From positions 19,869-83,868 of the forward strand of contig CAWCKM010000042.1 in the NCBI GenBank assembly GCA_963796125.1: DNA of 64,000 nt, written 5' to 3'. Made by a program: the position numbers and the translations under genes. Positions 1 through 7,906 of the stretch are shown here, one piece after another. The stretch comes from DASPRG01 sp963796125. Its GTDB lineage: Bacteria > Nitrospirota > Thermodesulfovibrionia > Thermodesulfovibrionales > SM23-35. The first letter of the stretch is position 1, and the number at the start of each line of letters is the position of its first letter. The notes beneath the pieces are model-generated. The model worked only from the letters and a program-made list of their open reading frames with translations, searched no databases and was not told where the DNA came from.

Positions 1-2
1 TT

Positions 3-251
3 CTCCTTTACTCTCCACAAACAGCTCTCATTACTTTTATAATATGGATAGTGGTTGTTTTAACTACAAAGTATTCTTCTCTCGGCGCCCTTATATCATT
101 TGGACTTTTACCACTGACTATTATCCTCTTAGACGGTAAAGACAAGCTTCCAGTCGCTGTGCTTGTAACACTCTTTATCCTCATACGCCATACAGATAAT
201 ATCCGAAGGCTCATAAAAGGCACTGAGAGAAAGATAGGAGAACGCGCATGA
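3..251 (+). CDS. plsY: Glycerol-3-phosphate acyltransferase PlsY, C-terminal part
   Basis: The frame is open from the window edge, so the start lies outside. The visible 82 residues are hydrophobic and end in the PlsY C-terminal pattern RHTDNIRRLIKGTERKIGE, preceded by TTKYSSLGALISF. PlsY is the inner-membrane enzyme that transfers an acyl group from acyl-phosphate to glycerol-3-phosphate, the first step of phospholipid synthesis. The stop overlaps the next gene's ATG by four bases (ATGA), suggesting translational coupling. The assignment rests on this conserved tail only. Confidence 0.85.
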   Translation, partial: LLYSPQTALITFIIWIVVVLTTKYSSLGALISFGLLPLTIILLDGKDKLPVAVLVTLFILIRHTDNIRRLIKGTERKIGERA

Positions 252-1918
252 GAAAATTTTTTCTCATGGTTTGTTTATCCATCCTTTTTATTCCTGCTTT
301 TTCGGGAGGAAGAGATTTCTATGAAGAGCAGCTTGACAGAGGGATCAGAAATTCAGAGGCTTACTCTTATTTTCTTACAGAGCAGTCAAAAGAAAATCCT
401 GCTAAAAGAGAGGAAATACTTAAAGAAGCTTTGAGATATTCTCCGGAATTGCCTTCGGTATATTTTGAATTATCAAAGGCAACTTTCTCTGCCTCTACAG
501 GGAGAATGTACAAAGCCTATGATTATATGCTGGGGGGAATAGAGGCGTATAAAAGAAACTTCTGGTGGACTTTTACGTTGGTGGGTTCAGTGTTTTTGGG
601 TTTAACCATCTCTTTTATCATGTCCATAGCAAGTGTGATTATTATAAGGGTTACCGGAGATTTACCTCTTTTTACCCATGATGTTATTGAGCAAAAGAAC
701 AGGATACTTCTCCTCCTTGTTGTCGTCATTTCTGCTTTTACAGGGCCTCTTCTCTTCTTAGGGAGTGTCCTCATCATATTGGGACTTTACCTGAAAAGAG
801 TTGATAAAATTATTGTTTATCTGTATCTTCTTTTTCTCTTATTTTTCCCATGGATATTGAAAACCACGTCGATTATTTTTAGTATCCCCTCTTTGAATAT
901 TATTAAGGCAGTTATTGAGGTTAATGAGTCAAGAGATAACAAATATGCCCTTTCAGTTCTGAAGAATTCCGAAGATGAAGTTGCCCTTTCTTCGTATGCC
1001 CTTGCCTTAAAACGTGAAGGTAATTACGACGAAGCAATAGCAATATACAATAAACTTATTGAAAGAAATCCTGACCCGGCGTTTTACAATAATCTTGCAA
1101 ATTGCTATGTTGCGAAAAATGATTTAGAGAATGCGATAAAACTTTATCAAAAATCCATTCAAATAAGGCCTCTTGTTACTGCTTACTACAATATGAGTCA
1201 GGTTTTAAGAAGGAAGCTCGATATGCTAAAAGGTGAAGAGTATTTTCTCCTTGCCCAAAAGATGAATCCTGATGCAATAACAGGATTCCAGGCAATTTTT
1301 GGCCAAAATCCAAACAGGCTTGTTATAGACGAAGTCATGCCGTTCTCTGCACTCTGGAAATACTCTATTGAGAAAGCAACCACTACCTCTTCATTCGGTT
1401 TATCGATAGTGCCGCCAGTCTTGATGCCTGTTTTGGCCTTTTTCATTGGGGGCCTTTTTTATATGTTAAACAAGCGTATCAGACCCAGAGCATACAGGTG
1501 CAAGAAATGCAGTACAATCCTTTGTAATAAATGCGTGAGAAGAGTATTGTGGGGCAACATGTGTTTAAGGTGTTACAGATCTTTGATTAAGCTGGACGAA
1601 CTTGATGCAAGAGAAAGAATCACAAGGCTCCAGACTGTTTATGGATATCAGATGAGAAGGAGAAACATACTGAATCTTCTGTCTTTCCTGCTGCCGGGGG
1701 CTGCCTACATATATGCAGGATATGTATTAAAAGGTTTTTTCATTCTGTGGCCATTCTTATTCCTTCTGTTGGTCTTTGTAATAAGTTCGATATTTGTAGT
1801 TGGGATGCCTTATTTCCCCCACCTTTGGCTGAATTGGGGTATTCTTTTCCTCGCGGTAGCATTTTATCTTGTGTCTAATTTCATAGCTCAACGGAGGCTT
1901 GCAAAGGGATGGCTTTAA
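248..1918 (+). CDS. TPR-repeat multi-pass membrane protein with zinc-ribbon-like segment
   Basis: A 556-residue protein. A signal/anchor segment covers residues 1-20, and hydrophobic helices lie near 95-120, 145-170 and 180-205. A TPR solenoid follows at roughly 235-335 (for example EGNYDEAIAIYNKLIERNP and NDLENAIKLYQKSIQIRP). After another helix near 385-405 comes a Cys cluster (CKKCSTILCNKC ... CLRCY), then two or three C-terminal helices. The TPRs suggest protein-protein scaffolding at the membrane and the Cys pairs could bind zinc. It overlaps plsY by 4 bp and the next gene by 10 bp, so the three are probably co-transcribed. The specific function is unknown. Confidence 0.7.
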   Translation: MRKFFLMVCLSILFIPAFSGGRDFYEEQLDRGIRNSEAYSYFLTEQSKENPAKREEILKEALRYSPELPSVYFELSKATFSASTGRMYKAYDYMLGGIEAYKRNFWWTFTLVGSVFLGLTISFIMSIASVIIIRVTGDLPLFTHDVIEQKNRILLLLVVVISAFTGPLLFLGSVLIILGLYLKRVDKIIVYLYLLFLLFFPWILKTTSIIFSIPSLNIIKAVIEVNESRDNKYALSVLKNSEDEVALSSYALALKREGNYDEAIAIYNKLIERNPDPAFYNNLANCYVAKNDLENAIKLYQKSIQIRPLVTAYYNMSQVLRRKLDMLKGEEYFLLAQKMNPDAITGFQAIFGQNPNRLVIDEVMPFSALWKYSIEKATTTSSFGLSIVPPVLMPVLAFFIGGLFYMLNKRIRPRAYRCKKCSTILCNKCVRRVLWGNMCLRCYRSLIKLDELDARERITRLQTVYGYQMRRRNILNLLSFLLPGAAYIYAGYVLKGFFILWPFLFLLLVFVISSIFVVGMPYFPHLWLNWGILFLAVAFYLVSNFIAQRRLAKGWL

Positions 1919-2970
1919 AAGGGTCTTTAGAAGTCTTTGGCCTCGCTGACATACTCCAGCTGATTCATTTCCAGAGAAAGAGCGGGGTACTTAGCTTAGA
2001 AGGGGATAAAGATAAAGTAAAGCTCTTTTTTATGGAGGGGAATATTGTAGGAGCAATATCGCAAAAAAGGCAGGAAGACGCCAGGCTTGGGAAGGTACTC
2101 CTGAAAAAAGGTTCTTTGAAGGACGAAGACCTGCAGATAGCACTCGAGGAACAGCGCAGAACGGGCAAGGCTCTTGGGAGCATCCTTCTGAAAAGAGGAG
2201 CAGTTGATAAAGAACAGATAAAGGAAGTATTGACCGGTCAGGTTACCGAGACAGTCCTCCAGCTCTTCAGCTGGGAGAAGGGTATCTATGAATTTATACC
2301 CCGGCCAATAACGCTCGATTCTGTTGGTGATAAGGAAGTTCCTATAACTCTCGACACGCAACACCTGCTCATGGAAGGGCTGAGAATACTCGATGAATGG
2401 TCTCTCCTTGAGGGAAGATTAACGCTCGATACAGTCTTAATGAAAAAGGCAGAGGTTGTTACTGAATTGAGTAAAGAGGAGCAGGAAATCCTGTTGATGG
2501 TAGACGGAGAAAATGATCTCAGCACTATAATTGATATCAGCGGAAAGGATGGGTTTACAGCGGCGAAAATCCTTTTTTCTCTTATGGAGAAAGGCATTGT
2601 AGAACCACAGGAGGCTGCCCCTGTTATTGAAGAACCGCTGAAAGAAGTGAAAAAAGCAACAATTTCCGATTATACTGTTGCTATACCAGTAGCAATAGCA
2701 ATTTCTGCCGTGATTTCAATTTCCATTGGTTTATTATTCAGTGGTGATGCAATAAAGAAATTCAGGGCATCAGAGACAGTCGAGGCTCTGAGATTGAAAA
2801 TAGAAGCATATAGGTATAAGCACGGTGATTATCCGGCTACAATAGAAGTAGTATCGGAACAATTGGATCCATGGAAAAGACCCTTCATTTACAAACGCAG
2901 CATGGATACATTCATTATCATGAGCACCGGGGCAGACGGAAAAGAAGGAACAATTGATGATATCTTCTGA
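1909..2970 (+). CDS. DUF4388 (PATAN-like) protein with C-terminal GspG-like domain
   Basis: Residues 1-100 match the DUF4388 pattern (GSLEVFGLADILQLI, then SGVLSLEG and LFFMEGNIVGA). A segment at about 65-125 resembles the N-terminal domain of type II/IV secretion ATPases (LGKVLLKKG, LGSILLKRG). A transmembrane helix lies near 258-278. The last 65 residues resemble the globular end of GspG pseudopilins (YKHGDYPATIEV ... DPWKRPFIY ... STGADGKEGTIDDI). DUF4388 proteins commonly occur in gliding, pilus and signalling systems. This order puts a cytoplasmic sensory region on one side of the membrane and a pseudopilin head on the other. Overlaps the upstream gene by 10 bp. Confidence 0.7.
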   Translation: MALKGSLEVFGLADILQLIHFQRKSGVLSLEGDKDKVKLFFMEGNIVGAISQKRQEDARLGKVLLKKGSLKDEDLQIALEEQRRTGKALGSILLKRGAVDKEQIKEVLTGQVTETVLQLFSWEKGIYEFIPRPITLDSVGDKEVPITLDTQHLLMEGLRILDEWSLLEGRLTLDTVLMKKAEVVTELSKEEQEILLMVDGENDLSTIIDISGKDGFTAAKILFSLMEKGIVEPQEAAPVIEEPLKEVKKATISDYTVAIPVAIAISAVISISIGLLFSGDAIKKFRASETVEALRLKIEAYRYKHGDYPATIEVVSEQLDPWKRPFIYKRSMDTFIIMSTGADGKEGTIDDIF

Positions 2971-2981
2971 AGGGTGAAGCA

Positions 2982-3776
2982 ATGAAGAGAAGAAAGGCTG
3001 TTGTTCTTCTCAGCGGTGGCATTGATTCATCAACCACCCTTGCGGTTGCAAAATCTGAAGGTTATGAACTATATGCAATCAGTTTTGATTATAACCAACG
3101 GCATAAAAGGGAGATAGGGGCAGCACAGTTAGTTGCAAAAGCCTTAGAAGTTAAACAGCACCTTGTTATTCATTTTGACCTTCGGGGTATCGGTGGTTCA
3201 GCTCTTACTTCAGATATAGAGGTACCCAAACGAGGTACAAGTAACGAGTTACGAGTAACGAGTGGGGAAAAATATCCGTCGCTTGTAACTCGTTACTCGT
3301 CACTAATTCCGGTTACATATGTACCTGCACGAAATACAATTTTTCTCTCCTTTGCCCTGGGTTGGGCAGAGGTTCTTGAATCTGAGGATATCTTTATCGG
3401 TGTAAATTGTGTCGACTATAGCGGTTATCCTGACTGCAGGCCAGAGTACCTCCGGGCATTTGAGGATGTGGCAAACCTTGCAACGAGAGCTTCCGTTGAG
3501 GGCAGGTTGAGGTTTATGATAAGAGCACCTCTTGTAGCGATGAAAAAATCTGAAATAATAAAAAAGGGTGTAGAACTGGGACTTGATTACTCTTTAACAT
3601 GGAGTTGCTACGACCCACAACCTGCTACCACAGGAGTTCAACGTTACAAAGAAAAAAATTCTGAACTTCGAACTCCAAACGCCGAACTGATCCCCTGTGG
3701 TTCATGTGAGAGTTGCATAATCCGTGCAGAAGGTTTCAGACAGGCGGGGTTAAAAGATCCCCTAATCAATCCTTAA
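2982..3776 (+). CDS. queC: 7-cyano-7-deazaguanine synthase QueC
   Basis: QueC converts 7-carboxy-7-deazaguanine to preQ0 with ATP and ammonia, in the queuosine pathway. The N-terminus holds the PP-loop motif VVLLSGGIDSSTTLAVA and the core motif VTYVPARNTIFLSFAL. The C-terminus has the zinc cysteines (WSCYD and PCGSCESC). At 264 residues it is longer than the usual 220-230. The excess comes from two in-frame low-complexity insertions, at 3237-3306 (between IEVPK and PVTYVPARN) and 3655-3692 (inside the zinc loop). Both are repeat-derived DNA and neither removes a catalytic residue. The start ATG has GAAGGGTGAAG upstream. Confidence 0.93.
   Translation: MKRRKAVVLLSGGIDSSTTLAVAKSEGYELYAISFDYNQRHKREIGAAQLVAKALEVKQHLVIHFDLRGIGGSALTSDIEVPKRGTSNELRVTSGEKYPSLVTRYSSLIPVTYVPARNTIFLSFALGWAEVLESEDIFIGVNCVDYSGYPDCRPEYLRAFEDVANLATRASVEGRLRFMIRAPLVAMKKSEIIKKGVELGLDYSLTWSCYDPQPATTGVQRYKEKNSELRTPNAELIPCGSCESCIIRAEGFRQAGLKDPLINP
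3237..3306. repeat. Inverted repeat inside queC
   Basis: Units of the type ACGAGTTACGAGTAACGAGT in the left arm are answered by CTTGTAACTCGTTACTCGTC in the right arm, so the DNA can fold into a hairpin. The element is read through in frame and adds about 23 residues to QueC. Confidence 0.75.
3655..3692. repeat. Short tandem repeat inside the queC zinc loop
   Basis: Degenerate units of GAACTTCGAACTCC type are inserted in frame between the first zinc cysteine (SCYD) and the CGSCESC cluster, giving the low-complexity stretch NSELRTPNAEL. Confidence 0.6.
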
Positions 3777-3790
3777 AAAGACTTGGGCAA

Positions 3791-4195
3791 GTGGTTCCTG
3801 CTGAACAATACATTAAACTCAGAGGTCATCATCTCATATGTCTCCATTTTTTCAGTGGAGAAGGCTATAATTTCGAATTTGTTGCCAACCTGAGGGAGAT
3901 TCTGGAAAAGGCCCGGTCCGGAGAAGAGATTGAAATTTGTTCTAATGCAGATGATATTTGCAGGAAATGCCCTCATCTTAAGGGTGAGGTGTGCTATTTT
4001 GACAAGAATTCAGATCATGAAATAAGAAAGATGGACAGGAGAGCAATAAAATTGCTAAGATTGAGCGCTCATGAAAGGGTTCAATGGTTGGAAATAAGAG
4101 ATAAAATTCCAGAGATAATCAAGGAATGGACAGATACATATTGTAAAGTCTGTGGCTGGAGAAGGGCATGTGAGACAAAGTTTTCAGATCTATAA
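3791..4195 (+). CDS. DUF1284 domain protein
   Basis: About 134 residues beginning at GTG 3791, just before the family N-terminus IKLRGHHLICLHFF. An upstream TTG at 3713 would overlap queC by 64 bp and add unrelated sequence, so GTG is preferred, though its ribosome-binding site is weak. DUF1284 proteins carry Cys pairs as seen here (CRKCPHLKGEVC and YCKVCGWRRAC), which suggests bound metal or an Fe-S cluster. No function is established. It lies directly after queC on the same strand. Confidence 0.75.
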   Translation: MVPAEQYIKLRGHHLICLHFFSGEGYNFEFVANLREILEKARSGEEIEICSNADDICRKCPHLKGEVCYFDKNSDHEIRKMDRRAIKLLRLSAHERVQWLEIRDKIPEIIKEWTDTYCKVCGWRRACETKFSDL

Positions 4196-4222
4196 AAATG
4201 TTTAAAGAGGTCTTTCTCAGTA

Positions 4223-4804
4223 ATGAAACTGCTTAAGATAGATTTTGATAAAATTCAGAAGGCAATGGAAGATGTTGTCAGGAATTCTTTTGATTACTTC
4301 CTTGACCTTAATACAGGGGAGGTTATAGCTCTCTCAGAGGATATCCTGGATGCAGTTGAGGTAAGACTCTATGAGGGTGATTTTGATGAAATTGGAGACG
4401 GTATTGAATATATTGAATTTTCTGAGGAACCAACATTACCTTTTTGGATGGAGGATGAAATAGAGCTCGTACTTGATGTCATCCTCGATAAAAATGGCAG
4501 ATATGTCCGTATTCCGGAGAGATATTCTTCCGAGGCGCACAGGGTAATGAGTGCGTATCTTGAAAACGTTGAAGATCCTGTCCTTAAGAGAGCTCTTAGT
4601 TATGCTCTCAATGGGAAAGGTGCTTTTAAAAGATTCAAGGATGCTCTCATCAATTATCCAAAAGAGAGGAAAAGATGGCATGGCTATAATGCAAGGGCCA
4701 TGAAAAAAGTAATTATAGAATGGCTGGAGTCTTTAGAAGTAGAACCTGCGCAAATATACACTAAGGAAGAAAGAAAGGAGGACAGACTATGTCCGAGCAA
4801 TTGA
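4223..4804 (+). CDS. UPF0158 family protein
   Basis: 193 residues. The N-terminal half contains the family pattern FDYFLDLNTGEVIALSED. The C-terminal half contains the strongly conserved GKGAFKRFKDALINYP followed by W and the WLESL helix. Family members are small soluble proteins of unknown role. The gene ends 16 bp inside the next gene, so the two are probably translated from one message. Confidence 0.8.
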   Translation: MKLLKIDFDKIQKAMEDVVRNSFDYFLDLNTGEVIALSEDILDAVEVRLYEGDFDEIGDGIEYIEFSEEPTLPFWMEDEIELVLDVILDKNGRYVRIPERYSSEAHRVMSAYLENVEDPVLKRALSYALNGKGAFKRFKDALINYPKERKRWHGYNARAMKKVIIEWLESLEVEPAQIYTKEERKEDRLCPSN

Positions 4805-5067
4805 ACCATGAAGAGTTTATTAGGAGAGCAATCGTGAGTTTAAGGAAGGAGGGATACAAGGGAATTCATTCTGTATACTCCGGATTTAATAGTGCATTTA
4901 AAAAATACTTTAACGGTGAAAACCCTGTCGAGGTAACAAACAGATTAGCACAGGAAGGAAAGATTGTCGTAAGACCGGTAAAAGGCGGGGTTATGCTCTA
5001 TCTCCCTGAAGAAGTGGCGTCCTCAAGAGATTCCGCTGATGAGGCACTGAAGAAAATGGGACTGTGA
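4789..5067 (+). CDS. Small hypothetical protein, possible winged-helix fold
   Basis: 92 residues with a strong ribosome-binding site (AAAGGAGGACAGACT before ATG). The order IRRAIVSLRKEG, FNSAFKKYF, VTNRLAQEGKIVVRPVKGGVMLYLPEE is helix-helix-helix followed by a two-strand wing, which suggests a small winged-helix protein. This is inferred from pattern only. It overlaps the UPF0158 gene by 16 bp. Confidence 0.55.
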   Translation: MSEQLNHEEFIRRAIVSLRKEGYKGIHSVYSGFNSAFKKYFNGENPVEVTNRLAQEGKIVVRPVKGGVMLYLPEEVASSRDSADEALKKMGL

Positions 5068-5116
5068 GTAGCGCAATGCAACTTTGGTTTCAAAAAAGAT
5101 TCAAACTTCTTCCTGG

Positions 5117-5146
5117 TTGACATATCCTGAAATCTTGTAGTAATAA
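5117..5146 (+). promoter_or_regulatory. Sigma-70-type promoter for the LuxR-family regulator
   Basis: A consensus -35 TTGACA (5117-5122) is followed after 18 bases by -10 TAATAA (5141-5146). Transcription would start near 5153, about 30 bases before the GTG start. Confidence 0.6.
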
Positions 5147-5183
5147 AAAGAAACTGTCTTTCTTATGTTAAGGAGAATTGTTT

Positions 5184-5903
5184 GTGGGTTTTCTTGACAA
5201 AGACTACCATATTGTTTTAAATACTCCGCAGGGTGTTGTATCACGAAAACATAGTATGCCAATAAAAGTTGCCATAGGTTGCTATAACTACCTTTTTGGG
5301 GAGGGGATCAAGCGACTTCTCGAAGATGAAAGGGAAATTGATGTTATTGGAATATTTAATGAGGGAGCAGACTTCAAGGAGATAATCAAGATCAAGCCTG
5401 ATGTTGCTCTGCTTGACTTTCATATTTTTCGTGATCTCCCTGAAGATTTCTCGACTGACACACAGGTGAAGATTCTTATCTTAGGCAACAAAGCACTTTA
5501 TTCAGTATCAGACAGGAGGATAGCGGACCTCGTTTCAAAAGGAGTTGCTGGTATTCTTCCACCAGGTGCTGATTCGTATCTTCTCAGGAAAGCAACCAAG
5601 GCAATATCCTCAGGTGAGCTGTGGTTAGACCGCAAAACCATGAAAAACATTCTCTCGTATGAGAGTTTTTCGAAAAGAGAGGTTAAACTTACAGAAGCTG
5701 AGAAAGAAATAGTTTCTCTTATTTGCCAGGGATACAGGAACAAAGAAATCGCACAGAAACTCCATGTCAGCGAACAGACCGTGAAGTCCCATTGCAACAG
5801 AATTTATAAAAAGGTTGGTGTCTCAGATCGACTTCAGCTTGCCATCTATGTCTATAAACTCTGGCCTGATTGGAGTTATGCAAGGGTTGGAATTGGAAGA
5901 TAA
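5184..5903 (+). CDS. LuxR/NarL-family response regulator with atypical receiver
   Basis: GTG 5184 has AGGAG eight bases upstream and is preferred over TTG 5178. The receiver domain begins at MPIKVAIGCYNYLFGEG. The phospho-acceptor Asp is kept (DVALLDFHI), but the acidic pocket is replaced by GC, the Thr position reads LGN, and the conserved Lys region reads GILPPGA. It may therefore not be phosphorylated in the usual way. The C-terminus is a standard LuxR helix-turn-helix (LTEAEKEIVSLICQGYRNKE ... VSEQTVKSHCNRIYKKVGV). It precedes a PilZ gene, so it may control surface or motility functions. Confidence 0.85.
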   Translation: MGFLDKDYHIVLNTPQGVVSRKHSMPIKVAIGCYNYLFGEGIKRLLEDEREIDVIGIFNEGADFKEIIKIKPDVALLDFHIFRDLPEDFSTDTQVKILILGNKALYSVSDRRIADLVSKGVAGILPPGADSYLLRKATKAISSGELWLDRKTMKNILSYESFSKREVKLTEAEKEIVSLICQGYRNKEIAQKLHVSEQTVKSHCNRIYKKVGVSDRLQLAIYVYKLWPDWSYARVGIGR

Positions 5904-5936
5904 AAAACTCGATAGGTCTGCAAAAGAGGAATCAGC

Positions 5937-6293
5937 ATGTTAAGGATTCCGTGCCCGAAGTGTCGTAAAACCTCGTATACATCTGATGTAGAGTCTTTTT
6001 ATTCATGTAACTACTGCGGATTTAAATTCAGCGGGAAGTTCGGCCCTGATAGAAGGCGGGAATCACGGATAGAAAAAGTAATCCCCCTTATACTTTCTTG
6101 CCAGGATCAGGATGTTAAAGCAAGCATATCGGATATCTCTGAAGGGGGGGTACGGATACAGATATCCGGCAAGCCATCTATTATAATTGGAGATGTTTTG
6201 GACCTTACTGTCAGCGATTACCCCATGGCAGCAAAAGTTATGTGGATAAAAAAGCTTTCAGACGGAGCCATCGCTGGTCTTCGGAAGATATAG
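5937..6293 (+). CDS. PilZ domain protein with N-terminal zinc ribbon
   Basis: 118 residues. The N-terminus has CPKCRKT ... CNYCGFKF, a zinc-ribbon pattern. The PilZ domain follows with the c-di-GMP-binding arginines (DRRRESRIE) and the DISEGGVRI motif (D-x-S-x-x-G-G). PilZ proteins bind cyclic di-GMP and act on pili, flagella or exopolysaccharide. A GGDEF cyclase is encoded 4 kb downstream. The ATG lies 33 bases after the regulator's stop, so co-transcription is likely. Confidence 0.85.
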   Translation: MLRIPCPKCRKTSYTSDVESFYSCNYCGFKFSGKFGPDRRRESRIEKVIPLILSCQDQDVKASISDISEGGVRIQISGKPSIIIGDVLDLTVSDYPMAAKVMWIKKLSDGAIAGLRKI

Positions 6294-6367
6294 TAGTGCT
6301 TTAAACACTTTTCATCCTTCTTCGGGCTTTAAAACTTTAGTTGCAGAAAAATCAAACCTTTTCTCGA

Positions 6368-6396
6368 TTGACAAAGCATCGCATGAAAATTAACAT
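6368..6396 (+). promoter_or_regulatory. Strong sigma-70-type promoter opposing a small minus-strand ORF
   Basis: A perfect -35 TTGACA (6368-6373), a 17-base spacer, and -10 TAACAT (6391-6396). A purine-rich Shine-Dalgarno (AAGGGAGGGACAAA) precedes an ATG at 6466. The reading frame that follows (to 6903) does not look like protein, so the transcript may encode only a short peptide or be non-coding. It runs antisense to the ORF at 6503-6688. Confidence 0.5.
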
Positions 6397-6502
6397 TGTT
6401 TTGAGCAGGGGGAGACCTTTCTGAAGGTCAACAATAGCAGGATAGAAGCTTAAGGGAGGGACAAAATGGTTACATCAGAAACAGGGAAGTTCCTGACAGA
6501 TT

Positions 6503-6688
6503 TCAGAAACTCCGTTCGGTTTCTTTGTACCAGCACCCGATCCCCAGTTCAGAATCGGCTACAGCGGATAATGCCCGGCAGATTCGTTCAAGCCTGTAGC
6601 GTTTGTGCAGTTCCCTCAGGAACTCTTCTCTTTCCTCTGAACTGCTTCTTTCCCAACATTCAGTTATCTGGTTTATCTTTTTTGCCAT
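6503..6688 (-). CDS. Small hypothetical helical protein
   Basis: 61 residues starting at the ATG of MAKKINQITECWERSSSEE. The composition is charged and helix-forming, unlike the opposite-strand frame, which is Cys/Phe/Ser-rich and looks like a shadow. No family recognised. The ribosome-binding site (GGTGT) is weak. It lies between a PilZ gene and a histidine kinase, both on the other strand. Confidence 0.4.
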   Translation of the reverse strand: MAKKINQITECWERSSSEEREEFLRELHKRYRLERICRALSAVADSELGIGCWYKETERSF

Positions 6689-6808
6689 GTTACACCACAT
6701 CTACAAATTTTATATTGCAAAAATTATTCCACTTTGATAAATTTAAAAGATCAACAAGCTCTGTAAAGCCAAATATTAAATTCTCCCGGAAATTCTCAAT
6801 ACTCTTAG

Positions 6809-6836
6809 TTGACTTAGTATTAAAATTTATTATAAA
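6809..6836 (+). promoter_or_regulatory. Promoter of the kinase-regulator operon
   Basis: -35 TTGACT (6809-6814), a 16-base spacer, and -10 TATAAA (6831-6836) in an AT-rich tract, 45 bases before the ATG of the histidine kinase. Confidence 0.45.
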
Positions 6837-6880
6837 TTATAAAAAATATAGAAATATTCTCTTTTCAAAGAGAAATTACA

Positions 6881-7906
6881 ATGTCTTTGCAGAATTCAAA
6901 TAAAGTACGTTTTAGCTTCAGTGTCGATAAAGAGCTAAGAATCAACTCATGGAACGGTGAGTTAGAAAAAATTTACGGGAAGTCCCTTTCAGAAGTTCAA
7001 GGCACACCTTACTATGAAATTATTCCGAGGCTTGCTAAGGATAGTAAAGATGCAATAATATTGGCATTAAAGCGTGGCAAACCAGTTATACTGGATGAAT
7101 ATCATGTTACATGCCTTTGTGGAGAAGTAAAAGGAAGTATCCGTGTTACCCCTCTCAGAGATACCTCGGGAAAGGTCAGCGGGGCAAATATTCTGATTAG
7201 TGCATACCCTGGGTGTACAGTTTGGAAAAAACTGAAAGAATCACAGAGGTTACTCGATATAGGCAAGATTGCGGCAACCTTTGCCCATGGTGTAAGAAAT
7301 CCACTTAATTCAATAAAAGGAGCTGTGGTATATTTGAGAGAAAAATATGCCAAAGAGGAAAAACTTATTGAATTTACGTCAATAATAGAGGAAGAGATTT
7401 TACGGCTCGATAATTTCATAGCAGATTTTCTCAGTACTTCGATTTCAGAGAAGAATTTATCTGAAACAGATATAAATATACTATTGAAAAAGATCGAAGT
7501 TTTAACATCACTTCAAGCACAATCGCGCAATATTGAGGCCATTTTTGAATATGGTAACCCGGATCCAGTAACATTGGATTCTTTCCAACTGGAACATGCA
7601 ATTCTGAATGTTCTCAACAATGCCATGGAGGCTATGCCTTCAGGCGGGAGACTTATGGTGAAGACCCGGGCTGAATACCGCTCTGGTAATGAATTTGCCA
7701 CAATTGAGGTTTCAGATACTGGTACTGGAATGGCTATAAGGGTAAGGGACGATATGGCTGTACCCTCCAGGGTCAAAGGAAAGGGTTTTGGGTTGTTCAT
7801 TACGCGTGAGATTCTCCGGTCCTGCGGAGGACATCTCGAAATAAAGAGTCAAAGAGGATCAGGGACTACAGCAAAACTGTATGTCCCCATACATAAAAAT
7901 GGCTGA
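6881..7906 (+). CDS. PAS-domain sensor histidine kinase, NtrB-like
   Basis: 341 residues. A PAS-like sensory domain (about 5-115) starts RFSFSVDKELRINSWNGELE. The HisKA domain has the phospho-acceptor in FAHGVRNPLNSIKGAV (about 143). The ATP-binding domain has N-box ILNVLNNAMEAMPSGG, G1 box DTGTGM and G2 box GKGFGLFI. There is no transmembrane segment, so it senses a cytoplasmic signal. It overlaps the downstream sigma-54 activator by 8-26 bp depending on which start is used, so the two form a dedicated two-component pair. Confidence 0.9.
   Translation: MSLQNSNKVRFSFSVDKELRINSWNGELEKIYGKSLSEVQGTPYYEIIPRLAKDSKDAIILALKRGKPVILDEYHVTCLCGEVKGSIRVTPLRDTSGKVSGANILISAYPGCTVWKKLKESQRLLDIGKIAATFAHGVRNPLNSIKGAVVYLREKYAKEEKLIEFTSIIEEEILRLDNFIADFLSTSISEKNLSETDINILLKKIEVLTSLQAQSRNIEAIFEYGNPDPVTLDSFQLEHAILNVLNNAMEAMPSGGRLMVKTRAEYRSGNEFATIEVSDTGTGMAIRVRDDMAVPSRVKGKGFGLFITREILRSCGGHLEIKSQRGSGTTAKLYVPIHKNG

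Noticed and set aside
6466..6903. 145-residue plus-strand ORF after a strong ribosome-binding site
   Set aside because: The composition is Cys/Phe/Ser-rich and shadow-like, and it runs into the kinase start. Only the promoter and start site are reported.
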